Shown piece after piece: positions 43,723 through 53,133 of a stretch of 64,000 bases of DNA. This DNA comes from Ralstonia sp. NFACC01. Lineage in GTDB: Bacteria > Pseudomonadota > Gammaproteobacteria > Burkholderiales > Burkholderiaceae. A model generated the notes under the pieces. That model ran no database searches and was not told the DNA's origin. It saw only the letters and a list, made by a program, of their open reading frames with translations. The stretch covers positions 310,001-374,000 of the forward strand of contig NZ_FOWV01000002.1 of assembly GCF_900115545.1 (NCBI RefSeq). Direction: 5' to 3'. Positions within the stretch are counted from its first letter, which is position 1, and each line of letters begins with the position of its first letter. Made by a program: the position numbers and the translations under genes.

Positions 43723-44904
43723 CTAACGGCGCTGCGCCAGCGCGTCCTCCATCAATCCCGTCACCTCTTCCAAGGCGCGATCGCGCGGCACGCTGTGGTG
43801 GCGCACTGCAATGGTGCGCGCCGCGTTCCGGTATTTGGGGTTGCCCAATAGATCGTGTAGCACCGCGTGGAATCCGGTCTCCACATACGCCGGCAGGATG
43901 CCAAGGCCGGCGCCCATGGCGGCTACGCGCTCGGTGATCATCAGTTGCTCGATATGCTGCGGGAGCAGCAGCATCGACACACCGGCGAGTAAGCAGTTCA
44001 ATGCTGTGCCGTGGCCCGCGTGGGTGATGGCCAGCGTGCAGCCGGCAAGCAAGGGGAGCAGCCGGACGGGCTGCCGATAGAGCCGCAGGCCGCGGTGGCG
44101 GTTTGCCGTCTCCCTGCTGAGGTCGGGGATGACTGCAATCACTTCGGCGCCGGAGGCTTCCAGCGCTGTCAGCACGGTATCCAGCCAGGGCTGCACTTGC
44201 AGATACACGAAGACGTGTGGCTTGTCGGGTTGCTGCCATTGCACGAGTTCGCCCGTGTCCGGCTCGGGTACCGGGCCAAGAAAGGTGGTGCTAGGCGGCC
44301 GCAACGGCGCGTAGTGGTCCAGCTCCGGCAGCGTCAACAGTCGGGTGTGGTCGGCGGTGAGTAACGTCGTAAGCGGTTGTGGCGAATCGAACAACGCTTG
44401 GATGTTGCGCTCCACGGCGACCTGTGTTTGCGCGCGCGCTTCAGCGTTACTCGCCTCCCAGGGGCGAAAACACGGTGCCGGGGAGAGCGTGGGCGGGATG
44501 GTAAAGCCGGTGCCGACCTGGACAGTGCCGATGCCCGCGCGCTTGGCGGCCAAGAGTGCAAGCGGCGCGTGGTCGATCACGACGAGATCCGGTTGGAGTG
44601 TGGCATACAGGTGCTGCCAGGCTTGCACCATGCCCCCCAGCAGATCGGGCTGCGTGGCGCCATAGGTGGCAAGAATGTCGGCGTAGGTCGCAATCTCGCG
44701 GCCCAGCGTTGCGACGTTTGTTGGCGTTGGGCAGGCAAACCAGCGGATGCCGTGAGGCGCCAGATAGCGCTGGGCCGCGGCCATCGATTTCAGCCCGAAC
44801 ACCACCTCGTGCCCACGCGCTTGCAGCGCTAGGGCAATAGGCAGCAGGCGCCACAGGTGCCCGTGGTTTTCACCCAGTTCCCACGCAAAAACGATCCGGC
44901 TCAT
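43723..44904 (-). CDS. GT1/MGT-type glycosyltransferase
   Basis: A 393-residue GT-B-fold transferase. The N-terminal ELGENHGHLWRLLPIALALQARGHEV is the acceptor-domain start of macrolide/UDP-glycosyltransferases, and the C-terminal donor site reads THAGHGTALNCLLAGVSMLLLPQHIEQ. The start at 44904 is chosen because the family begins with MSRIVFAWELG. It acts in the cytoplasm with a nucleotide-sugar donor; acceptor unknown. It is divergent from the autotransporter and follows the duplicated AraC promoter, so it may belong to the same regulon. UbiG-, rhamnolipid- or glycolipid-type roles are all possible. Confidence 0.84.
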   Translation of the reverse strand: MSRIVFAWELGENHGHLWRLLPIALALQARGHEVVFGLKSMAAAQRYLAPHGIRWFACPTPTNVATLGREIATYADILATYGATQPDLLGGMVQAWQHLYATLQPDLVVIDHAPLALLAAKRAGIGTVQVGTGFTIPPTLSPAPCFRPWEASNAEARAQTQVAVERNIQALFDSPQPLTTLLTADHTRLLTLPELDHYAPLRPPSTTFLGPVPEPDTGELVQWQQPDKPHVFVYLQVQPWLDTVLTALEASGAEVIAVIPDLSRETANRHRGLRLYRQPVRLLPLLAGCTLAITHAGHGTALNCLLAGVSMLLLPQHIEQLMITERVAAMGAGLGILPAYVETGFHAVLHDLLGNPKYRNAARTIAVRHHSVPRDRALEEVTGLMEDALAQRR

Positions 44905-45401
44905 GCACGGTCCTGGTGCGTGGTGGTGCGCGTCGCGGGAGTACGTGGGTACATGCAAAGGGTTCCGGGCGATGGGCACGGATCTTATCGATATTTCTAC
45001 GCCGCGCGGAACTTTCCAAAAACTGAGACGCACGGTCAAGACTGGCCCAAAAAAAATCGTCACTATCGGGCCCGACACACATGTGTCAGCAGTCCGGGGG
45101 GAGTTGGTAGCGGCTCAGGACTGTCGGTCAAACGCTCGCTTGCGGCATCCGGTGCCGCATCAAAACAGAGTCAGCCGGCAGGTTTGCCTGATCCAAGAAC
45201 GTGCTTGCAGAGGCGCGCAGAACATAACAGCGCCATTTGCCAGAACGTACCGGATTGCGAAACGGGGAAGTCGTTCGACGCAAGCAAACCGCACGGTGTT
45301 GAGGCTCGGGGGAAACCGACAGGCAGACCTTGAGCCTCAACACCTGTGGCGGGGCGCCGCTCGGATTGGCCGTTCAACCGCCTATCTCAGGTACGAAAAC
45401 A
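44905..45401. other. 497-base divergent gap upstream of the autotransporter
   Basis: No supported gene. It carries promoters for the GT1 gene (minus) and the autotransporter (plus), and a long perfect inverted repeat at 45295-45344. Short frames here use weak starts. Confidence 0.5.
45295..45344. promoter_or_regulatory. 13-base perfect inverted repeat in the autotransporter leader
   Basis: GGTGTTGAGGCTC (45295-45307) and GAGCCTCAACACC (45332-45344) pair perfectly around a 24-base loop, 57 bases before the autotransporter ATG. No T-run follows. It could be a 5'-UTR regulatory or protective hairpin. Confidence 0.65.
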
Positions 45402-48400
45402 ATGGCTCAACGCAATCAGTTTCCTAAACAGAGCACCTTGGCGCTGGCAATCGCGGCTGCGCTCTCCAGCATGGTCCCGGCCATCGCTGCGGCCGATACG
45501 ACTGTCAGCACTGCGCTCACCACCTCGCAGTTCTGGGGCGCCGGCAACTACACGGTAACCAGCAGCGGCAGCGTTTCGAGCGCTGGCACTGCGCTGGGCA
45601 CCGATGGCACGCTCGGCACGCTCAGCAACAGCGGCTCGATCGTCGGGAGCAATGCCGGAATTTCCTCTTACGGTGGCTCGATCGATACGTTGAACAACGC
45701 GGCCGGCGGCGTTATCGGTGCGATCGGCCAGGCGGGGGGCAACGGCAAGGCCGGCGGCATCATGATGCCGCCTCCCATGCCGCCAATGCCGGGGCCCGGC
45801 GGGCCAGGGAGTGGGGGCGAAAACGCGTTTGGCCTGGCGGCAAGCAACATCACGACGCTGAACAACAACGGCACGATCATGGGCGTCGGCGGTAACGGCG
45901 GCGCCGGCGGTTCTGGCGTGCCCGGCGGTGTAGGCGGCGCTGGCGGTAGCGGCACGGCCCTGATCAACAGTGCGCTGATCACGACGCTGAACAACGGCGG
46001 CACCATCCGTGGCCAGGGTGGCAACGGTGGCGCTGGCGGCACGGGCGCTGCCGGCGGCGTCGGCGGCAACGGCTTCGGCATTCAGAACCAAGGGACCATC
46101 GTCTCGCTCAGCAACACCGGCGCCATCAGCGGAACCGGTGGCAATAACGGAACCGGCACCAATGGCGCGGGTACGGGCAGCGGCTTTGGCATCTTCAACA
46201 GCGGTGCAATCACCACGCTGAACAACGCTGGGAGCGGCACCATCCAAGGTGGTGTGAACGGCATCCTCAACGGTGCCGCGATCGGTACGTTGACGAACAG
46301 CGGCACCATCAGTGGCACCGGTGGCAACTCCGTTGGCATCGCAAACTACGGCGGTACGATCGGCGGGTTGACCAACAACGCGGGTGGCGTCATTAGCGGT
46401 AGCGTCGCAGGTGTCAACAACTTCGGCACGATCCAGACGCTGAACAACAGCGGCACCATTCTTGGCCTCCCCTCGGGTACCGGCCCGCAGAATGCGGGCG
46501 TTGTCAACGGCGGCTCGATCGGCACGCTCACCAATAGCGGCAGCATTAGCGGCGGCGGCGTCGGTATCACCAACCAAGGAACGATCAACGCGCTGACCAA
46601 CAGCGGTGTGATCAGCGGCCGCGCCCCAGGCCTCTACAACGCCAGCACGATCGGCACGCTGGTCAACCGCGGAACGATCAGCGGCGGAACGGTGGGCACC
46701 ATGCCTTTTGTCGCCGGCATTCTCAACGCCGGAACGATCGGCGCGCTGGATAACAGCGGCACCATCACCGGCGCCGGCAATGCCATCAACAGCACCGGGT
46801 CGATTGGCCCGATCACCAACTCAGGCGTGATCGCCGGCAATATTACGAGCCAGAGCCATCAAGATCTGACCATCAATGGCGGCACGGGCACGACATTCGG
46901 CACCCTGACCGGCTTTGGCGGAACGATCGGCACGATCGTCAGCCCCAACGGGGGCGTCGTATTCGGCTCGGGCAACCTGGTGCTGAACGACAACATCGGT
47001 GTCGCGACGACCTCCCCTAACCTAGCCAGCGTCAGCGCTGCCTCTGCTGCCCCGACCTCCACCGGCGCGGTGGCAGTGAGCAACACGGGCGCGGTTCTGC
47101 AGGTCAACAACACGATCAGTGTTTTCGGCACCTACAACCAGAGCGCGGCCGGTACGCTGCAGATTGGCGTGAACACCGGTGCGGTCGCCAACGGTTCCCT
47201 GACGGGCGACACCGGCTATGGCCGTCTGGTAGTTTCGGGCGCGGTGAACATCGCTTTGGGCTCGGCCGTTTCGTTTGCGCAGGTCAATCCGTATCCGTTT
47301 GCGGCGGGTCAGCGTTATGTGATCGTTGATGCGTCCAGCACCGGCACCAACTACAACGAAGGCACGCTGCGGTATGGGATTCGCGGCTACAACAGCGTCC
47401 TGACAGGCGCCAACGTTACAGCCAACGGCCGCAGCGATCTGGTGGTGACCGTGGTCAGCGCAGATCTGATCCCGACCACGAGCCCCACGCCGGCACCTGC
47501 GCCGGCACCTGCTCCGGCTCCCGCGCCTGCACCGGTCCCCAGCCCGGCGACTGTGCCGAACGCCCAAGCGGCGCTCACGGGTCTGTCGCAGTACACGGGC
47601 ATCAGCGATCCGGCCCTGCTGAACCTGTACAACGCCTCGATGGCGCTGAACCTGGGCAGCAGCGACGCCGCCAACCACGCCGGCAAGCAACTGAACCCGG
47701 TGTCGCAGGGGTCTACGGCCCAGGCCGCACTGGCACCGACGCTGGATGTGCTCAACATCATCTCCACACATGCCGACAACGTGCGCCTTGCCCAAGCCGG
47801 TGGCCTGAGCGGTGTTTCGACCGGTGAAGCGGCTCCGGCATGGGGCGTGTGGGGCCAGGCATTTGGCGGCCACGCACACCAGGACCAGCGCGATCAGGTG
47901 GACGGCTACAGCGCCAACTTCGGCGGCCTGCTGTTCGGTGTCGATCACGCGGTCAGCGACGCATGGCGTGCGGGCGGAGTGTTCAGCTACAGCAACGCCA
48001 AGATCAGCAACACGGGCGACACCGACGGCAACTCGACGCGTGTGAATTCGTTCGGCCTGATGGGCTACGCCAGCTACTCGGGCAGCCCGTGGTACGCGAA
48101 CTTGTCGGCCGGCGCCGTGCAGCAGCACTACGACACCACCCGCGCCGTCAACTTCCCCGGCTTCTCGGGCAACGCCAACGGCAGCTTCAGCGGTACGCAG
48201 TACGTGGCCCGCGCCGAAGCCGGCTACCCGTTCGCCACGGCTGTTGCCACGGTCACGCCGCTGGCAAGCCTGACATATGGCTACCTGCGCCAGAACGGCT
48301 ACACCGAATCGGGTGGCAATGGCGCGGCGCTATCGGTGGGCGCGTCGCACACGACGTCGGTCACCAGCGACCTTGGCGTGAAGCTCTCGCGCGAGCTCGC

Positions 48401-48680
48401 AACCTCGTACGGCACGCTCGTGCCAGAATTGCAGGTTGCATGGCGCCATGAGTACAACAACACGCGTACTCAGACGCACGCCAGCTTTGCGGCAGACCCG
48501 ACGGGCCAGACCAGCTTCACGTCGTTGGGTGCCAGCCCGGTGACGGATTCGGCTGTTCTCTCTGCCGGTGTCAAGTTGCTGCGTGCGAACAACCTGAGCA
48601 TCAGTGCGCGCTACTCGCTGCAAGTGGGTAGCGGGTACGTGTCGCATGCCGGCAGTCTGCAACTGCGTCAGTTGTTCTAA
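45402..48680 (+). CDS. autotransporter (type Va) with repetitive beta-helix passenger
   Basis: A 1092-residue outer-membrane autotransporter. The start at 45402 gives a signal peptide (MAQRNQFPKQSTLALAIAAA..., cleavage after IAAA near residue 33). The passenger (about 34-690) is built of short degenerate repeats of the form TLNNSGTISG, typical of beta-helices, with a Met/Pro-rich insert near residues 125-140. A Pro-Ala linker (about 695-715) leads to the C-terminal 12-strand beta-barrel (about 815-1092), ending in the outer-membrane F (RQLF). Such proteins act as adhesins or biofilm factors. It sits beside glycosyltransferase and sulfotransferase genes that may modify it. Confidence 0.93.
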   Translation: MAQRNQFPKQSTLALAIAAALSSMVPAIAAADTTVSTALTTSQFWGAGNYTVTSSGSVSSAGTALGTDGTLGTLSNSGSIVGSNAGISSYGGSIDTLNNAAGGVIGAIGQAGGNGKAGGIMMPPPMPPMPGPGGPGSGGENAFGLAASNITTLNNNGTIMGVGGNGGAGGSGVPGGVGGAGGSGTALINSALITTLNNGGTIRGQGGNGGAGGTGAAGGVGGNGFGIQNQGTIVSLSNTGAISGTGGNNGTGTNGAGTGSGFGIFNSGAITTLNNAGSGTIQGGVNGILNGAAIGTLTNSGTISGTGGNSVGIANYGGTIGGLTNNAGGVISGSVAGVNNFGTIQTLNNSGTILGLPSGTGPQNAGVVNGGSIGTLTNSGSISGGGVGITNQGTINALTNSGVISGRAPGLYNASTIGTLVNRGTISGGTVGTMPFVAGILNAGTIGALDNSGTITGAGNAINSTGSIGPITNSGVIAGNITSQSHQDLTINGGTGTTFGTLTGFGGTIGTIVSPNGGVVFGSGNLVLNDNIGVATTSPNLASVSAASAAPTSTGAVAVSNTGAVLQVNNTISVFGTYNQSAAGTLQIGVNTGAVANGSLTGDTGYGRLVVSGAVNIALGSAVSFAQVNPYPFAAGQRYVIVDASSTGTNYNEGTLRYGIRGYNSVLTGANVTANGRSDLVVTVVSADLIPTTSPTPAPAPAPAPAPAPAPVPSPATVPNAQAALTGLSQYTGISDPALLNLYNASMALNLGSSDAANHAGKQLNPVSQGSTAQAALAPTLDVLNIISTHADNVRLAQAGGLSGVSTGEAAPAWGVWGQAFGGHAHQDQRDQVDGYSANFGGLLFGVDHAVSDAWRAGGVFSYSNAKISNTGDTDGNSTRVNSFGLMGYASYSGSPWYANLSAGAVQQHYDTTRAVNFPGFSGNANGSFSGTQYVARAEAGYPFATAVATVTPLASLTYGYLRQNGYTESGGNGAALSVGASHTTSVTSDLGVKLSRELATSYGTLVPELQVAWRHEYNNTRTQTHASFAADPTGQTSFTSLGASPVTDSAVLSAGVKLLRANNLSISARYSLQVGSGYVSHAGSLQLRQLF
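45600..46860 (+). repeat. degenerate ~20-residue repeats of the passenger
   Basis: Repeated coding units giving (I/L)-x-x-L-(T/N)-N-S-G-(T/S)-I-(S/x)-G recur throughout this part of the autotransporter; DNA-level similarity among units is moderate, so recombinational change in copy number is possible. Confidence 0.75.
47485..47545 (+). repeat. Pro-Ala linker repeat in the autotransporter
   Basis: Tandem near-repeats of CCGGCACCTGCG-type sequence encode an alternating PAPAPA stretch between passenger and barrel; it is a flexible hinge and a likely length-variable site. Confidence 0.7.
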
Positions 48681-48703
48681 CGACTTGTAGTGATGTGCCA
48701 ATG

Positions 48704-48742
48704 GCGCGCCTCCCGAAAGGGAGAGCGCGCTCATTGTTTTAT
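48704..48742 (+). terminator. terminator of the autotransporter gene
   Basis: GCGCGC-CTCCC (48704-48714) pairs with GGGAG and, after one bulged A, GCGCGC (to 48730), closed by a GAAA tetraloop. It is followed by TCATTGTTTTAT, 24 bases after the stop codon. Confidence 0.75.
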
Positions 48743-48774
48743 GGGGTGGTAGATGCGCCCCCATAAAACAATGA
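48731..48774. repeat. perfect 16-base inverted repeat
   Basis: TCATTGTTTTATGGGG (48731-48746) and CCCCATAAAACAATGA (48759-48774) are exact inverted copies around a 12-base loop. The left arm doubles as the U-rich tail of the preceding terminator hairpin. The rest of the gap 48681-49012 shows nothing else. Confidence 0.85.
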
Positions 48775-49012
48775 ACACCCTGTTGCTTCAACGCTCTCGC
48801 TCGGTGGGCGCCGACTCTTTTCGATAACCCACTGAGCGCGCTATCAGCTGCAGGCAGGGTTCGTTTCGCAGACGGGCAGCGTGCCGTCTGCGCCAGTTGT
48901 TCTAAGCAAAGAAAAGAAGTACCGAAGAGCGCGTTTTCTTGCGGGAAGGCACGCCTTTCCTTCTAGTACGATCACGCTCCTACTCTCATCGAGTGAGCCC
49001 TTGGAGTCCCGC

Positions 49013-51100
49013 ATGTCGAGCGCGTCCAATCCAGATCCAATCAGCATTCCCGAAGCGCTCAACCGTGCACATGCGCACTGGAACGCAGGCCAGGCGGCGG
49101 AAGCGGGAATCTATTGCCAGCATGTGCTGGCCGCATGGCCGGGCCAGGCCGATGCCCTGCATCTGCTCGGCCTCATGGCGCATGCCTATGGCAACCTGGA
49201 TCTGGCCATTGCCCACCTGCACCAGGCTTGCATGGCACCACGTGCACCCGCCGTCTACTCCAGCAACCTCGCGGAGATGTATCGCCAGAAGGGCATGCTG
49301 GCTGAAGGTCAGGAAGCTGCCCAACGCGCGGTGGCGCTGGACCCATCGCTTGTTCCGGGCTGGAGCAATCTTGGCATCCTGTTGCAGGAGGCAGGCAAGC
49401 TGGAGCAGAGCCTCGCATGTCTGGAACGGGTCGTGACGCTCACACCTGATGCACCCGAGGCGCACAACAATCTGGCCAATACGTATCGACGGTTGGACAG
49501 GCTCGGCCAAGCCGAGCAGCACTACCGCCAGGCGTTGGCCCTGAACCCGCACTATGCCGAGGCGCACAGCAACCTCGCTTTCCTGCTGACCGCGCAAGGA
49601 CAGTACGACCAGGCTGCCGCAGAAGCGCGCATGGCCATCGAACTCAACCCGCGTCTGGTCGATGCCTACTTGAACCTGGCCGATGTGGAGGTGACGCGCC
49701 ATCGGCATGCCGCGGCGCTGCAGGTGCTGGACGCGTTGCAGGCCTTCGCGCCACAGCATCCCGCCGGTTTGACCGCCCGTGCGAAGGCGCTGGCGCAACT
49801 GGAGCGCCTGGACGACGCCCTCGCTTGCGCGCAGCAAGCGACGACATTGGCGCCGCGTAGTGCTGAAGCCCATCATGCACTGGCGCAGGTACTTCAGGCG
49901 CTTGGCAAAACCGATGAGGCGCTCGCGCATTTCGAGCAGGCCGCAACGTTGCCTGGCACGGTGGCCGAAGAGGCGCTGGTGGGAAGCGCCACGCTTTGGA
50001 TGGAATCCGGTCAGAAGGAGGCCGCTCGGGCAGCCTTCGATCGAGCGCTGTCGATGTATCCCGGTTCCATACGGGTGCTCACGGCTCGCGCCGAGGCTAA
50101 GACATTCCGTGCTGACGATCCGGATGTTGGGGCCATTGAAGGCTGGCTTGCCAACGAAGCACCGAAGCCGATAAACGAACGCATCTCGGCGCATTTCGCG
50201 TTGGGGAAGGCCTATCTCGACCTGGACGATGCGCCGCGCGCCTTCGTGCACCTGCATACCGCAAACCAGCGCAAGCGTGCGACGTTTGCCTACGACGCCA
50301 AGGCGACCCAGCAATGGATGCAGCGCATCTCTGAAGTCTTCACCGCCGAACGGATGAAGCGCCTGGCTGCCGCTGGCACGCAGTCTGATCTGCCGGTATT
50401 CATCATCGGCATGCCGCGCTCTGGTACCACGCTGGTCGAGCAGATCCTGTCGTCGCACTCGCAGGTCATGGGCGCGGGCGAGCTTTCAGCGCTACGCCAG
50501 GTAGTGGAGGGCGCCGGTCTGTTCCCCGACATCGCGCAGGTGCTGACCCCGGCGGACGCGCAGCGCCTGGGCCAAACCTATCTGAGCCGTACCGAACCGT
50601 TGGCACAAGGGCGGCGACGCCTGATTGACAAGATGCCGGGCAATTTCATCTATGCGGGGCTGATCCCGCTGATCCTGCCGGGTGCCCGCATCATCCATTG
50701 CAGGCGCGATCCGGTGGACACGTGCCTATCGTGCTACACCAGGCAATTCGGCGGTGAACAGCCGTTCGCCTACGATCTGGCGGAGCTTGGTGAGTTCTAC
50801 ACCGACTATCAGAAGCTGATGGCCCATTGGGCCCAGGTCCTGCCAACCGATCGATTCATCGAAGTGGACTATGAGCACGTGGTGGATGACCTGGAAGGCG
50901 AGGCAAAACGCCTGGTCAGCTTCCTCGGTCTGCCTTGGGAAGACGCTTGCCTGCAGTTCCACGCAAATGACCGCGTCGTGCGCACCGCCAGCGTCAACCA
51001 GGTGCGCCAACCGATCTACACCACATCCAAGGGACGCTGGCAGAAATACGCCGATCATTTGGGCCCGCTGCTTGCCGCACTCGGGATGAGCGCACCGTGA
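49013..51100 (+). CDS. TPR-sulfotransferase fusion protein
   Basis: A 695-residue cytoplasmic protein. The N-terminal about 430 residues are tandem tetratricopeptide repeats (for example PEAHNNLANTYRRLDRLGQAEQHYRQALALNP). The C-terminal about 235 residues form a PAPS-dependent sulfotransferase: the 5'-phosphosulfate loop GMPRSGTT is at 466-473 and the 3'-phosphate motif RRDPVDTCLSCY starts at 564. The ATG at 49013 has TTGGAG upstream; the frame before it is not coding. TPRs probably hold the acceptor or partner enzymes. First gene of a four-gene operon ending in APS kinase, which supplies the PAPS donor. Acceptor unknown. Confidence 0.9.
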   Translation: MSSASNPDPISIPEALNRAHAHWNAGQAAEAGIYCQHVLAAWPGQADALHLLGLMAHAYGNLDLAIAHLHQACMAPRAPAVYSSNLAEMYRQKGMLAEGQEAAQRAVALDPSLVPGWSNLGILLQEAGKLEQSLACLERVVTLTPDAPEAHNNLANTYRRLDRLGQAEQHYRQALALNPHYAEAHSNLAFLLTAQGQYDQAAAEARMAIELNPRLVDAYLNLADVEVTRHRHAAALQVLDALQAFAPQHPAGLTARAKALAQLERLDDALACAQQATTLAPRSAEAHHALAQVLQALGKTDEALAHFEQAATLPGTVAEEALVGSATLWMESGQKEAARAAFDRALSMYPGSIRVLTARAEAKTFRADDPDVGAIEGWLANEAPKPINERISAHFALGKAYLDLDDAPRAFVHLHTANQRKRATFAYDAKATQQWMQRISEVFTAERMKRLAAAGTQSDLPVFIIGMPRSGTTLVEQILSSHSQVMGAGELSALRQVVEGAGLFPDIAQVLTPADAQRLGQTYLSRTEPLAQGRRRLIDKMPGNFIYAGLIPLILPGARIIHCRRDPVDTCLSCYTRQFGGEQPFAYDLAELGEFYTDYQKLMAHWAQVLPTDRFIEVDYEHVVDDLEGEAKRLVSFLGLPWEDACLQFHANDRVVRTASVNQVRQPIYTTSKGRWQKYADHLGPLLAALGMSAP

Positions 51101-52260
51101 ATGACGTCGATGTCGCCACGATAGAACGCCAGGGCCGCACCCTGCTGGCCGACGGGCGCCTGAACGAGGCCGAGGCGCTGGTGCGGCCATGGCTGGCATC
51201 CGGCACCGGACCGTTGATCTTGTGGCAGGTGCTGGCTGACGCGATTCGCCCGCAAGGCAAGATTGCCGAGACGCAGGCCATTCAACAGATGCTGGTGGCC
51301 AACATGCCCGGCAATCTCACCGCGCGCTTCAATCTGGCCGAAACGCTGCTGCTGCAAGGCGACTTTGAGCGCGGCTGGCGCGAGTACCACCACCGCTACG
51401 GCATGCCGCACACCGCGGCCATCGAGCGCAAAGTCCAACGTCCGCGGTGGGACGGCCGGCCCATTCCGGGCAAGACGCTGTTAATCCACGATGAACAGGG
51501 CTACGGCGATACGTTCCAGTTCCTGCGCATGGTGCGCTGGGCAAAGGAGCGCAGCGGCGCGCGCGTCATCCTGGAGGTGAACGCGGAAAGCGCATCGCTG
51601 GCCAGCCGTTACCAAGGCTTTGATGCACTGACGGCGCGCGGCCAATTGCCGCCTGTGTTCGACGTGCATTGTGAGCTGATGAGCCTGCCGATGGTGATGG
51701 GCCTGAAGCTGTCTGATTTGCCTGGTGCCACCCCGTATCTGTCGGCGGACCCGCAACGCGTCGCCAAGTGGCAGGCGCGCCTGGCCGGGTTGCCGCGTCC
51801 GCTGGTGGCGCTGGTCTGGGCCGGGCGCCCCACGCACGTCAACGATGCGAATCGCTCGATGAAGCTGACGGACCTCGCTCCGCTCTGCCAGCCCGATGTC
51901 ACGTTCCTCGCCATCCAGAAAGGACCGGCCGCACAGCAGGCCGCGTCGCCGCTGCCCGGTATGTCGATGGTGTCGCTCAGCGACGAGATTCAGGACTTTG
52001 AAGACACTGCCGCCATCCTCGCCGTGGCCGATCTGCTGATCTCGGTGGATTCGTCGCCGGTGCATCTGGCGGGCGCCCTGGGTCGCCCCGCATGGGTGAT
52101 GCTGCCGCTTGTGCCGGACTGGCGCTGGCTGCTCAATCGCAACGACACGCCGTGGTATCCGAGCGTGCGTTTGTTCCGCCAGCCGTCTCGCGGTGATTGG
52201 GGTGGCGTCATGGGTGCCATGGCGCAGGAGTTGGCGCAGCTCGCGGGCGTACGCGCATGA
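51097..52260 (+). CDS. TPR-containing GT9-like glycosyltransferase
   Basis: A 387-residue protein with short TPR-like helices (residues about 5-95; NLAETLLLQGDFERGWREYHHRY), then a heptosyltransferase-like GT-B domain (KTLLIHDEQGYGDTFQFLRM as N-lobe; ISVDSSPVHLAGALGRPAWVMLP as donor lobe). Such TPR-GT9 proteins are seen with TPR-sulfotransferases and surface-modification loci. It starts with GTG overlapping the previous stop (GTGA). It may glycosylate the same acceptor that is sulfated. Bacterial autotransporter heptosyltransferases are also GT9-like, which makes the upstream autotransporter a candidate. Confidence 0.8.
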   Translation: MNDVDVATIERQGRTLLADGRLNEAEALVRPWLASGTGPLILWQVLADAIRPQGKIAETQAIQQMLVANMPGNLTARFNLAETLLLQGDFERGWREYHHRYGMPHTAAIERKVQRPRWDGRPIPGKTLLIHDEQGYGDTFQFLRMVRWAKERSGARVILEVNAESASLASRYQGFDALTARGQLPPVFDVHCELMSLPMVMGLKLSDLPGATPYLSADPQRVAKWQARLAGLPRPLVALVWAGRPTHVNDANRSMKLTDLAPLCQPDVTFLAIQKGPAAQQAASPLPGMSMVSLSDEIQDFEDTAAILAVADLLISVDSSPVHLAGALGRPAWVMLPLVPDWRWLLNRNDTPWYPSVRLFRQPSRGDWGGVMGAMAQELAQLAGVRA

Positions 52261-53123
52261 CAGCTCTGTCGCCTCTCACATCAAAGGTTTTGACGGCGCT
52301 GTTCGCTGGGCTTCTGGTTGTGCTTTGCAGCCTGCTGTCCGACTGCACGACACTGGACCGCGATGCCCACGCCGATGCGCTGGCGGCGCCGTTCCAACTG
52401 CATCGTGAGCAAGTGAAGACGGAACACTTCGTGTTGACCGCTTTCGTGCGCATGACGCGTGCAGACCAGCCGCTCACTGTCTACATCGAGGGCGATGGCT
52501 TGGCCTGGATTTCCCGCACGGAGCCATCGGCCGATCCGACCCCGCGCAGGGCCACCGCTCTTGCCCTGGCTGCAGCGGACCCGGCACCGAATGTCGTGTA
52601 TCTCGCCCGGCCCTGCCAGTTCACCCCGATGGCGTTGAACCCGCTGTGTGCTGTGCCGTACTGGACCAGCAAGCGCTTCGCACCGGAAGTCGTGGCATCC
52701 ATGAACGAGGCCGTGAGCCGGTTCGCAGCGAAGGTGCCTGGCCAGCCCGTTCACCTCGTCGGCTATTCAGGGGGAGGGGCGGTGGCTGTGCTGGTTGCTG
52801 CACGGCGCGCGGACATCGCATCCATCCGCACCGTGGCCGGGAACCTCGATACGGAGTTCATCAACCGCCTGCACGACGTCTCGGCGATGCCGGAATCGCT
52901 GAACCCGATCGATGCGGCGCCGCGTGTGGCAATGGTCCCGCAACTGCATTTCAGCGGCGCAGACGACACCGTGGTGCCACCGGACGTGGCGCAGCGTTTC
53001 GTGCGGGCGACCGGTGGTCGATGCGCGCAGGCCAACATCGTGCTGGGCCTGGACCACAGCGGCGATTGGGCCGGGCAATGGCCGGCGCTGCTGCCGTTGG
53101 CACCCGCCTGCAAAGCACGCTAA
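52257..53123 (+). CDS. membrane-anchored or exported alpha/beta hydrolase
   Basis: A 288-residue protein with an N-terminal hydrophobic segment (VLTALFAGLLVVLCSLLSDC) resembling a signal peptide; the cysteine near residue 30 could be lipidated but the -1 residue is Asp, so the lipobox is poor. The catalytic elbow is GYSGGG, an acid lies in SGADDTVVPP and the histidine in LDHSGDW. Coupled to the GT9-like gene by ATGA. It may be a periplasmic esterase trimming the operon's product. Substrate unknown. Confidence 0.78.
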   Translation: MTALSPLTSKVLTALFAGLLVVLCSLLSDCTTLDRDAHADALAAPFQLHREQVKTEHFVLTAFVRMTRADQPLTVYIEGDGLAWISRTEPSADPTPRRATALALAAADPAPNVVYLARPCQFTPMALNPLCAVPYWTSKRFAPEVVASMNEAVSRFAAKVPGQPVHLVGYSGGGAVAVLVAARRADIASIRTVAGNLDTEFINRLHDVSAMPESLNPIDAAPRVAMVPQLHFSGADDTVVPPDVAQRFVRATGGRCAQANIVLGLDHSGDWAGQWPALLPLAPACKAR

Positions 53124-53133
53124 GGAGCACGAC

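Noticed and set aside
45387-46577. A 396-codon minus-strand frame opposite the autotransporter passenger
   Set aside because: Arises from the repetitive sense sequence; no start signal and no family resemblance.
47485-47545. Possible CRISPR-like tandem repeat
   Set aside because: It is an in-frame Pro-Ala linker in the autotransporter; there are no spacers, no cas genes and no repeat-spacer periodicity anywhere in the window.
48986-50458. A 490-codon minus-strand frame opposite the TPR-sulfotransferase
   Set aside because: Composition artefact of the TPR coding strand; the sense protein has clear TPR and PAPS-binding motifs.
52257-52350. Lipoprotein signal on the hydrolase of the sulfotransferase operon
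   Set aside because: The cysteine has Asp at -1 and Leu at -3, which is a poor lipobox; export is possible but lipidation is not claimed.
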